DNA of 7,074 nucleotides from an uncultured Acetatifactor sp. (GTDB taxonomy: Bacteria > Bacillota > Clostridia > Lachnospirales > Lachnospiraceae). The position numbers and the translations under genes were made by a program. The stretch is from contig CAJULV010000103.1 in NCBI GenBank assembly GCA_910587555.1, positions 1 to 7,074 of the forward strand, written 5' to 3'. This document shows, one piece after another, positions 1-6,392 of the stretch. The notes beneath the pieces are model-generated. The model was not told where the DNA came from and searched no databases. It saw nothing but the letters and a program-made list of their open reading frames with translations. Numbering within the stretch: position 1 is the stretch's first letter; every line of letters starts with the position of its first letter.

Positions 1-972
1 CCGTCCCTTTTTCAGTATCAGACCTATACGCTGGAGATCTTTTCGGAGTACAGCAGGACAGGAAATCTGGGGCAGACAGGGCTTCTGGCGCTTCCGGTTA
101 TCCTTCCGGTGCTGGGACTGTTCATGCTGGCGCACCGGGGACTGGGTTCTATCCCGATTCGGAGATCCTCCCTGGAAGGAAGGGGGCTGGAATTGTCAGG
201 AGTCCTGAGGCTGGCAGGAGGCTTTGCCGTGGTGCTGTGCATTTTGCAGATCGGGGTGCCTCTGGTGCTTTTTTTCCTCCAGATCAGAGACCCGATACAG
301 CTGTGGGAGTCTCTGGGGCTGTGTTGGGAGGAGTTGCTGCTTTCCATAGGGATAGCCATGCTCTCCGCAGGGACGGCTGTGCTGCTGGCAGGGCCTGCGG
401 CAGTGTGGCTTGAGGGAAAAGGATGGTACTGGCATCTTCTGGCGCTGTTTCCCATTGCTGTACCCTCCTCTTTGATTGGAATGGGTCTTCTGAAAACCGT
501 CAACGGAAGTGCGTTCCATGGTTTAAGTCAGACGCTGTATTTTCCGGCATTGGGCTGTGCCGTGAAATATATGCCCTTTGCCCTTTTGCTTTTTTCGGCA
601 AGGCACAGACGGATTCACCGGGAAGAGCTGGAGGCAGGTCGGATCTATAGAACCTCCGGGCCAAAGTACTTTCGCAGGATTTTGCTTCCGGTATATCGGC
701 CGGCCGTTGTCAGCGGAGCGGCGGTGGTTTTTCTGCTCACCCTTGGGGAGGAAGGCATCCCGCTGATTCTCATGCCTCCGGGATATGAGACACTGGCTGT
801 GAAGGTCTATAATTATCTGCACTATGGAGCCAGTGAACTGGTCAGCGGATTTTGCCTGATAACGGTGTTGTTTACGGCAGGGCTGTTTGCGCTTGTGATA
901 AGGAAGACATTCCAGCCGGAAGATAGGCTTTCAACATCAGTCCGGAAGGAATGCAAGGGAGAGAAAAGATGA
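1..972 (+). CDS. ABC transporter permease, FbpB/ThiP-like (C-terminal part; 5' end outside window)
   Basis: Inner-membrane permease of a binding-protein-dependent ABC importer. The frame is open from base 1 to the TGA at 970-972 (323 codons seen) with no clear start and RBS, so the gene begins upstream; the GTG at 109 falls inside a hydrophobic segment and is unlikely to be the true start. About seven hydrophobic segments are visible, near codons 25-41, 70-93, 113-137, 143-165, 177-200, 233-256 and 280-300. The key sign is the EAA loop that docks on the ATPase, at about 625-690: E-A-G followed by R-I-LP (EAGRIYRTSG, then RRILLP). This arrangement matches the second half of the long fused permeases of iron(III), thiamine or related importers (FbpB, ThiP), which are usually over 500 residues; that is family knowledge. 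The substrate cannot be told from the sequence, and a binding protein would be expected upstream. The stop overlaps the ATPase start as ATGA, so the two are translationally coupled. Confidence 0.82.
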   Translation, partial: PSLFQYQTYTLEIFSEYSRTGNLGQTGLLALPVILPVLGLFMLAHRGLGSIPIRRSSLEGRGLELSGVLRLAGGFAVVLCILQIGVPLVLFFLQIRDPIQLWESLGLCWEELLLSIGIAMLSAGTAVLLAGPAAVWLEGKGWYWHLLALFPIAVPSSLIGMGLLKTVNGSAFHGLSQTLYFPALGCAVKYMPFALLLFSARHRRIHREELEAGRIYRTSGPKYFRRILLPVYRPAVVSGAAVVFLLTLGEEGIPLILMPPGYETLAVKVYNYLHYGASELVSGFCLITVLFTAGLFALVIRKTFQPEDRLSTSVRKECKGEKR

Positions 973-1577
973 TCAGGATGGAGAAAGTGACCAGGAGTTA
1001 TGGGGAGCACAGGGTGCTGGAGGCGTTTTCTCTGAAGATAGAGAAGGGCGAGGCGGTTGCTTTGGTGGGGAAAAGCGGCTGCGGCAAAACCACGCTTTTG
1101 CGGATCCTGGCCGGACTGGACAGGGCCTATCAGGGGCAGGTCTTTATCGGGGGAGAACCAGCGGAAGGGAAAGAACCCTGGGAGAGACGTCTGGCCATGG
1201 TATTTCAGGAACCGGCTTTGTGGAATCATATGACTGTGGAGGAAAATATCCTGTTTTCCCTGGGTAGAAAGGAACGGAAAGGGGCGGGCGCCAAGGTGGA
1301 GCATATCTGTGAGGAACTGGGGATTGGAGATCTGATGAAACGTTTTCCGGGCCAGATTTCCGGCGGGCAGGCCAAAAGGGTTTCCCTGGCAAGGGCCTTG
1401 GCCTCCGGAAAGGAGATCTTGCTGTTGGACGAGCCTCTTAGCAATGTGGACGGAAAGACAAGGGAGAAAGTGATGGATTTTTTCAGGCGGGAATACATAG
1501 GGAGGAATACCGTGGCTTATGTCACACATGATCGGGGAGAGGGGGAGTATCTGTGCTCCCGGACAGTGGAATTATGA
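969..1577 (+). CDS. ABC transporter ATP-binding protein (compact nucleotide-binding domain)
   Basis: Cytoplasmic ATPase that should power the permease encoded just before it. All core motifs are visible in the 202-residue product: Walker A GKSGCGKT (34-41), Q-loop VFQE (78-81), signature ISGGQAKRV (130-138), Walker B ILLLDEP (150-156), D-loop LSNVD (157-161) and the switch histidine in THD (186-188). The ATG at 969 is chosen because it overlaps the permease stop as ATGA and has GGGAG a few bases upstream; ATGs at 951 and 978 are alternatives. The protein ends about 15 residues after the switch histidine, so it lacks the C-terminal regulatory or TOBE domain of FbpC, PotA and MalK types and is even shorter than ThiQ (about 230 residues). 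The signature has I in place of the usual L, a mild variant. Its own stop overlaps the next start as ATGA. The ATPase call is firm; the substrate is unknown. Confidence 0.93.
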   Translation: MIRMEKVTRSYGEHRVLEAFSLKIEKGEAVALVGKSGCGKTTLLRILAGLDRAYQGQVFIGGEPAEGKEPWERRLAMVFQEPALWNHMTVEENILFSLGRKERKGAGAKVEHICEELGIGDLMKRFPGQISGGQAKRVSLARALASGKEILLLDEPLSNVDGKTREKVMDFFRREYIGRNTVAYVTHDRGEGEYLCSRTVEL

Positions 1578-2656
1578 GGAAGAGATGGCTTGTAAACAGT
1601 ATCTTTGTGGCAGCGGCCTGCATCATTACGGGCTGGCTGATTCTGCAGACCAGGAAAACAGGCGAAGAAGAACAGATACAGCAGCCGGAAGGGGTTGCGG
1701 TGTTCTGCGAAGGGGAGGAGATATCGGCTCTTTACCTGGCGGAAGACGGAAGCCTGTGGATCGGCGGAAGAGACGGTGTGAAACGCCTGGATCCGGAGAC
1801 CGGGGAAGTAATCGGGTATGTGGCTGAGGATCTGGAGCTGATCTATGCAGCGGAAATCTGCCGCTCATATGACGGTTCGGTATGGATCGGCCATAATCAG
1901 GGGGTCAGCGTGCTGTATCCGGAGGGAACCAGGGAGGATTACGGGGAGCCTTTTCTCACCGGTGGAAGGGTGAATACCATTTTGTGTCTTGGGCAGGAGG
2001 TGTTGGTGGGCACAATGGAAGGTGCAAACCGCTTTGTACGGGAAGAAGACGGACACTGGCAGGTTGCGGAGCAGTACAGCCGGGAAAACGGGCTTCTGGC
2101 GGATCCGGTAAATGTGATGGCAGCGGATGGGGATGCGCTGTGGTTCGGTTCTTATCTGGCGAATCAGCCCGGAGGAATCAGTATCCTGCGGGAGGAAAAC
2201 GGCAAGAAGAACTGGCAGTATCTGACTGCCGAAGAGGGACTGGCCCATCCATATATCAATGCCATATTGGTTCTGGAAGAGAAGGTGCTTGTTGCCAGCG
2301 GTCAGCTTACGGCAGGGGGATTGAATGTGCTGCGGGAATTTCCCGAGGGATATGCTGTTGAGGATACCTTCGGGGTGGAGGATGGGATTCCCGGTGAGAA
2401 GGTGCGGTGGCTTTATCAGGACAGCGAAGGGCATTTGTGGATTACCACGGAGAGCGACGGCTTGATTTTGTGTAAAGATGATGTTCTTGAGCATCCTTTG
2501 AAGGGGATATGTCTTACCTGGAAGGAGGGGCTGTCGGACAATGAGATCAAAAAGATCGCAGAGTCAGAACAGTATTTTTTTCTGGCGGGCAGATACGGCC
2601 TGACCAGAATTGAAAAAGAGACGGTTAGAGCGCTTTTGGAGGGAGTGGGGGAATAA
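1574..2656 (+). CDS. Membrane-anchored seven-blade beta-propeller (two-component-regulator-propeller type), probable sensor
   Basis: Predicted surface protein of 360 residues. After a basic N-terminus (MRKRW), residues 6-24 form one hydrophobic segment acting as an uncleaved signal anchor, so the rest should lie outside the membrane. Seven blade-like repeats follow, around residues 50-73, 93-115, 133-154, 180-206, 228-254, 277-300 and 325-346. The best ones read as DGSLWIGGRDGVKRLD and DGSVWIGHNQGVSVLY, the pattern of Reg_prop repeats found in the periplasmic part of hybrid two-component sensors (family knowledge). Seven repeats make a closed propeller. There is no kinase, Y_Y_Y or other output domain, so any signal must pass through partner proteins. 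ATG 1574 is preferred over GTG 1553 because it gives the ATGA overlap with the ATPase and a typical anchor N-terminus, although its RBS is weak. The operon context suggests a ligand-binding or sensing role linked to the transporter; this is inference. The stop lies one base before the next start. Confidence 0.8.
   Translation: MRKRWLVNSIFVAAACIITGWLILQTRKTGEEEQIQQPEGVAVFCEGEEISALYLAEDGSLWIGGRDGVKRLDPETGEVIGYVAEDLELIYAAEICRSYDGSVWIGHNQGVSVLYPEGTREDYGEPFLTGGRVNTILCLGQEVLVGTMEGANRFVREEDGHWQVAEQYSRENGLLADPVNVMAADGDALWFGSYLANQPGGISILREENGKKNWQYLTAEEGLAHPYINAILVLEEKVLVASGQLTAGGLNVLREFPEGYAVEDTFGVEDGIPGEKVRWLYQDSEGHLWITTESDGLILCKDDVLEHPLKGICLTWKEGLSDNEIKKIAESEQYFFLAGRYGLTRIEKETVRALLEGVGE
2641..2651 (+). 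promoter_or_regulatory. Ribosome binding site deciding the start of the 922-residue gene
   Basis: Two purine-rich blocks, GGGAG at 2641-2645 and GGGGG at 2647-2651, lie inside the last codons of the propeller gene; the second ends six bases before ATG 2658. No comparable site precedes TTG 2610, which supports the downstream ATG. Confidence 0.6.
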
Positions 2657-2657
2657 G

Positions 2658-5426
2658 ATGAGAGAACAAAAGGAAAAAGTAAGGGTACCGGCCTATAAGA
2701 TGGGATTGGCAGAGCTGTATCTGCTGCTGCGGATTCGGATGGAGCAGACGGGCAGGAAAAGCATCAATGGGGTGAAGAAAGCTTTTTTTGAGCCTGATAC
2801 ATACCAAAATCACAATAAGCTGTTAAAATCCCTGGTGAAGAAAAAGCTTCTGGAGGAACAGGACGGCAATGTGCTGATGGGGGACGGGCTGCGGCAGGGC
2901 CTGGAGGTGATTCTCAACGCCGCTCACTGCATGAACTTTCAGAATGAGATGCTCCGGAAAAAGGATCAGCTTCTTACCTTCTATTATGCGGACGGCAAGT
3001 TTGCGGGGATTCTGCAGGACAGGAAGAATTCTCTTCTGGTATGTACAGAGGATAAGGAAGCGCTTTATATGGCCTTTGAGGGCATACTGGAGGCAAAGGG
3101 AGTCAGCGCTTCCTTCCAGACGGAAAAGTGGGAAAAATTACACGGAGAAAAGATAGAAAATCCTGTAAGAGAGGCGGTCCTGGTTCATTCCGGCAACCGT
3201 ATCAGGAGGCAGCGCCTGACGCTGGCCATGGTGGCGGATAAGCGCAGGCTGTATCTGCTGGGGGGAGAGGACTTCAGGAAATATGATCAGCTGGAACGGG
3301 ATACCCAGAGCGCAGCAAGCTGGTTCGGGGTTGTATTGCGGGAACTGGGCAGGCTCAAGGACGAGGGAGATAAAGCGGAGGGCGCAGGTCCCCGGAAGGA
3401 GGAGCCGCGAAAGCAGAAGTCGGAATACCGCAGAATCGTGGAGACAGAGGGATTTCCCCGAAGCGGACCGGGCTTCTGGTTCTGGTGTCTGCGGAAAATA
3501 GCTGCGGGATTTCCGGGCATGATAAAAGGGGCGGCAAAGAAAAAGTTTCTGTCGGCCTTCCTGTTCCTGGTCTGGGGGGCAGTGCTGTTTTTTTATAATA
3601 TGTACGCCACCTGCTATTTAAACGATACCTTTATGCTGGATCGGAGAGCCAGATGGGGGAATCTGACCCCTTATCTGATGGCGGGTACCATGGGTACGCC
3701 CAGTACCATAAAGGGACTGAACGTGAATCTGGGGTATATTGATACCGCATTTCTGGTGTGGCCGTTGATGATGCTGGTCACATTGATCGGGCGGCATCTG
3801 ATTCGGCAGATCAGAACCCAAAAACTTGGTTTCCTGATCAGTCTGCTGGGGATTCCGGGGGATGCGGATGAGTGCCGGAGGCTGGGTTACGGAAGGGGAC
3901 GTCAGATGTGGATTCCCTTTCTGGCGGTCTGGATCGGAGGGTTTTTCCTCATGAATCCGGTCACATTGTTTTTGGCCGCCCTGTACTGTATGCTGATTTT
4001 TGCCCAGAAGGACAACGGGCTGGTACGGCTCTGTATGCTCTGGCGGTGTGCAGGAAACCGAAAGCAGGTGGAGGCCGGTACCAGGCCGGAACCCAGGAGT
4101 GAGAAATACAGGATGGTTTTCTTCCAGATGGGCCGTGGATTTCTGATCTATGCATTTGTGAGCCTGGTGCTTTGGTTTGCAGCGGGATATCATTTCTGGA
4201 TCCGTCTGATTGTGACCCTGTTGATGGTTCTTTTTGCGCTGCTGCAGATATTCTGGCCCCAAGTGCTGTCAGACCCGGAGAAAATGCGGAAGGCCAGAAT
4301 GATTTTGCTGCTGGCAGCCGGCGGTATGGCGGCAGCCTGGTTTGGTTCCCGGTACGGAATCGTTTTGGCGGATGACGGCGGATGGTCTGAATCGGGGGGA
4401 TATTTAGGCGGATTGCTCCAGAATGCAGGTTTCAGTACCATATTGGGGCTGACATTGATGACCATCGGCCTGGCTCTGGGCGGTCCGGCAGCATGGGTTT
4501 TGGCGGGAAGCTGTCTGGCAGGCGTAGGAGTTTTTGCCATTGGGTGTACGGACACGAAAGCAGGGGATTATGTCAGAAAGACTTCCCGGCAGTATTTTTT
4601 CGGTCCCGAGGATGGGGAGACCAAGACGCTGTTCTGTACGGCCACGGAGATAGCCAATTTTGTGGCTGGATTCCTGAATCCTGCAGCAGGGAGCAGCGGG
4701 ACTGCCATGAAACTGTTCCATGGCGGACAGTTGGTTTCGGATGTGGTTTCCACATTGGGGGACAGCGCCGCCACAGGGAAAGACCTTGCGGAGTTTATGG
4801 CAGGAACAGGGGAGGTGAGCACAGGAGATCTGCTTCTGGATGTTCTGGGGCTGGGATTGGATTTCTATGGCTTTTACGGAGATTTGAAAGATGCGGATGC
4901 AGTCTTTGAGGAAGTGAATTTGAAGGGTGACGCTTACCGGTACGAAGTGGAAGACGAGGGGAATTTTTTTGATCAATATGATGATATTCAGAATCAAAAG
5001 AACCAGGAAGTGTCGGATATGCAGGCAGACATAGGGGCAAGAAAGCAGGCGGAGCTGGACGCGGAGACTGGGCGGCATAATCAGAAGGTAGATGATATCC
5101 AGGAGTCTATCAGGAAAACCCAGAACGGAGAGGTGACGCCGCCTATGGACGTGGATAAGGATACTTATTTAAGAGAATTGAGCCGTTCTCTCGGATGCGA
5201 GGAAAATGTGTTTGCAGATACCATGTCGGAGATCAGGGCCAGGTATGGCCAGGAGGCACGGCAACTGGAGGATGAAATTCTGAAAAAATTCAGCAGGGAA
5301 GAATGGAAGCTTTTGATAGACGAGACAGTTGGCCTTGTGGGAGACGGTTATGATTATCACGATATTTACAGTAAATTAAAAGATTCTCTGAAATCGTGGC
5401 TTGGGGAAAACCAGCAGTCGGAATGA
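2658..5426 (+). CDS. Large multi-domain membrane protein of unknown function (winged-helix-like N-terminus, about nine TM segments, coiled-coil tail)
   Basis: I do not recognise this 922-residue protein. Residues 15-78 have a helix, helix, recognition-like helix and glycine-turn wing pattern resembling a winged helix. Residues 100-245 are mixed alpha/beta, and 250-295 form a basic, charged linker. Hydrophobic segments lie near 297-318, 364-382, 418-436, 434-452, 495-513, 515-533, 547-567, 592-608 and 611-631, so the N-terminal domain is probably cytoplasmic. Residues 660-745 are rich in Gly, Ala and Leu with weakly hydrophobic helices (LLLDVLGLGLDFYGFYGDL), reminiscent of the regions before toxin domains in some polymorphic or type VII-secreted proteins. 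Residues 775-826 are a charged coiled coil, followed by an acidic helical tail with no catalytic motif I can name. The ATG at 2658 is chosen over TTG 2610 because GGGGGA sits six bases upstream and it starts one base after the propeller gene. Similarity of the N-terminus to EspG-like type VII secretion chaperones is only a guess. Confidence 0.85.
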   Translation: MREQKEKVRVPAYKMGLAELYLLLRIRMEQTGRKSINGVKKAFFEPDTYQNHNKLLKSLVKKKLLEEQDGNVLMGDGLRQGLEVILNAAHCMNFQNEMLRKKDQLLTFYYADGKFAGILQDRKNSLLVCTEDKEALYMAFEGILEAKGVSASFQTEKWEKLHGEKIENPVREAVLVHSGNRIRRQRLTLAMVADKRRLYLLGGEDFRKYDQLERDTQSAASWFGVVLRELGRLKDEGDKAEGAGPRKEEPRKQKSEYRRIVETEGFPRSGPGFWFWCLRKIAAGFPGMIKGAAKKKFLSAFLFLVWGAVLFFYNMYATCYLNDTFMLDRRARWGNLTPYLMAGTMGTPSTIKGLNVNLGYIDTAFLVWPLMMLVTLIGRHLIRQIRTQKLGFLISLLGIPGDADECRRLGYGRGRQMWIPFLAVWIGGFFLMNPVTLFLAALYCMLIFAQKDNGLVRLCMLWRCAGNRKQVEAGTRPEPRSEKYRMVFFQMGRGFLIYAFVSLVLWFAAGYHFWIRLIVTLLMVLFALLQIFWPQVLSDPEKMRKARMILLLAAGGMAAAWFGSRYGIVLADDGGWSESGGYLGGLLQNAGFSTILGLTLMTIGLALGGPAAWVLAGSCLAGVGVFAIGCTDTKAGDYVRKTSRQYFFGPEDGETKTLFCTATEIANFVAGFLNPAAGSSGTAMKLFHGGQLVSDVVSTLGDSAATGKDLAEFMAGTGEVSTGDLLLDVLGLGLDFYGFYGDLKDADAVFEEVNLKGDAYRYEVEDEGNFFDQYDDIQNQKNQEVSDMQADIGARKQAELDAETGRHNQKVDDIQESIRKTQNGEVTPPMDVDKDTYLRELSRSLGCEENVFADTMSEIRARYGQEARQLEDEILKKFSREEWKLLIDETVGLVGDGYDYHDIYSKLKDSLKSWLGENQQSE

Positions 5427-5657
5427 GATTCCCCATGGATTGGCCGCGGACAGGCAGGGAGACAGTGATCTCTCCGGAGAGTGGACCGCAGAGCTGGAGA
5501 TGACGGGGCAGGCCGCTGCCACGGCATACGGCTGGCTGAAGGATATGGAAGCGTGGCTCCGTTCTCCAATATCTATCATACTGTGATTGATGAATGTCAG
5601 GATCACAGTCTGCTGCAATTCAGGATTACCAGGGAAGGAATGGGGATTAGCTGGTGA
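5423..5657 (+). pseudogene. Probable frameshifted remnant of a small gene (about 78 codons)
   Basis: Between the end of the 922-residue gene and the next promoter, coding-like sequence runs through the three forward frames in turn. First, an ATG at 5423 overlaps the upstream TGA as ATGA and reads MRFPMDWPRTGRETVISPES before stopping at 5501-5503. Second, the frame of 5425 gives GEWTAELEMTGQAAATAYGW and then LKDMEAWLR, stopping at 5584-5586. Third, the frame of 5583 gives YHTVIDECQDHSLLQFRITR and then EGMGISW, with a TGA at 5655-5657. The composition of the last two pieces looks like real protein. Two indels, one between about 5440 and 5500 and one between about 5557 and 5575, would join them into one small protein translated after the large gene. 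No family is recognised. It could instead be non-coding spacer, or sequencing error could have broken an intact gene. Confidence 0.4.
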
Positions 5658-5662
5658 GAAAA

Positions 5663-5678
5663 TTGACCACTTTTTGAC
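5663..5678 (+). repeat. TTGAC direct repeat at one helical turn, possible response-regulator operator
   Basis: TTGAC occurs at 5663-5667 and again at 5674-5678, so the copies start 11 bases apart. OmpR-family regulators often bind direct repeats at this spacing (family knowledge). The first copy overlaps the -35 box and the second lies in the spacer, a position that would favour repression if it is an operator. The extended 11-base units match at 7 of 11 positions. Chance cannot be excluded with so short a repeat. Confidence 0.3.
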
Positions 5679-5691
5679 TTTTTTGTATTAT
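5663..5691 (+). promoter_or_regulatory. Sigma-A-type promoter for the two-component system
   Basis: A -35 box TTGACC (5663-5668) and a -10 box TATTAT (5686-5691) are separated by exactly 17 bases in an AT-rich stretch. Transcription would begin at about 5698, leaving a 5' leader of roughly 20 bases before the response regulator start. This separates the two-component genes from the upstream unit. Confidence 0.7.
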
Positions 5692-5704
5692 CATATTCCG
5701 TAAG

Positions 5705-5710
5705 AGGAGG
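5705..5710 (+). promoter_or_regulatory. Strong ribosome binding site of the response regulator
   Basis: A perfect AGGAGG lies seven bases upstream of ATG 5718 and fixes that start. It is the strongest Shine-Dalgarno site in the window. Confidence 0.85.
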
Positions 5711-5717
5711 CTTCACC

Positions 5718-6392
5718 ATGGCATATAAAATACTTATAGTTGATGATGAAAAAATGCTGACAGAGTTATTGTCAAGTCACTTACGGAAATGCGGATACGA
5801 GGTTTTTGAAGCGGAAAATGCGGAGCAGACAATATCCATGCTGAATATCTACCCGGATTTGATCCTGCTCGACATCAATATGCCGGAAATGGACGGACTG
5901 GAGCTGTGCAAAAGGATACGCCAAAATGTGGTCTGCCCCATTTTGTTTCTGACGGCCCGGATTACGGAACAGGACAAGGTAAACGGCTTGCAGGCCGGCG
6001 GTGACGACTATATAACCAAGCCTTTCAGCCTGAAGGAATTGACCGCAAGAGTGGAGGCCCACCTGCGGAGGGACGAGCGGAGCAAATGCACGCCTAAAAT
6101 CGTATCTTCCCAGGGGCTGATCGTAAATCTGGCGGAACGGACGGTTTTTTATGGGGAAAAGCCGCTGAACCTGTCAAACCGTGAGTTTGATATTGTGGAG
6201 TTTCTGATGCGTAACGCCAATCAGATATTCGACAGGGAGCGGATCTATGAAGCCGTGTGGGGGCTGAATGCCGAAGGAGATAGCGGAGTCATAAAAGAGC
6301 ATATCCGAAAGATCAGGAATAAACTGAAGGAAGCTACGGGCAGGGAATATATCGAAACAGTTTGGGGGATGGGTTACAGATGGAAAAAATGA
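5718..6392 (+). CDS. OmpR/PhoB-family response regulator transcription factor
   Basis: Cytoplasmic DNA-binding regulator of 224 residues, the usual length for the OmpR family. The receiver domain (about 1-118) has every conserved residue: acidic pair D9-D10 in IVDDEK, phospho-acceptor D52 in LLDINMPEMDG, T79 in LTAR and K101 in TKPF. A linker leads to a winged-helix trans_reg_C domain (about 128-222) with NREFDIVEFLMRNANQIFDR as the front helices, HIRKIRNKLKE as the recognition helix and the terminal wing ETVWGMGYRW. Phosphorylation by the kinase encoded next should control promoter binding. The closest general type is the regulator paired with small-peptide or cell-envelope stress kinases in Firmicutes, but the target genes cannot be read here. 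It has its own promoter and strong RBS, and its 3' end overlaps the kinase gene. The upstream transporter unit has the same orientation but no visible site that ties it to this regulator. Confidence 0.96.
   Translation: MAYKILIVDDEKMLTELLSSHLRKCGYEVFEAENAEQTISMLNIYPDLILLDINMPEMDGLELCKRIRQNVVCPILFLTARITEQDKVNGLQAGGDDYITKPFSLKELTARVEAHLRRDERSKCTPKIVSSQGLIVNLAERTVFYGEKPLNLSNREFDIVEFLMRNANQIFDRERIYEAVWGLNAEGDSGVIKEHIRKIRNKLKEATGREYIETVWGMGYRWKK

Noticed and set aside
822..1529. 235-residue open frame on the minus strand across the permease end and ATPase
   Set aside because: It lies opposite the ATPase with all its motifs; the protein is rich in P, H, Q and S in the manner of antisense shadows and has no family motif.
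2610..2657. Longer TTG start for the large membrane protein
   Set aside because: It would overlap the propeller gene by 47 bases and has no Shine-Dalgarno site, while ATG 2658 has a good one.
3618..5078. Two long minus-strand open frames (3618-4262 and 4404-5078)
   Set aside because: Both are opposite the membrane and glycine-rich parts of the 922-residue gene. Their low-complexity H, P and Q-rich translations are typical shadows, and no RBS was seen.
5401..5586. Intact 61-residue gene from TTG 5401
   Set aside because: It has no RBS and overlaps the end of the large gene. Its last residues lose protein-like character while the neighbouring frame gains it, which fits a frameshifted remnant better.
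5652..5685. TGGT/ACCA hairpin followed by T-rich tracts as a possible terminator of the upstream unit
   Set aside because: The stem is only four pairs with a ten-base loop, and the same bases form the -35 and spacer of a better supported promoter.
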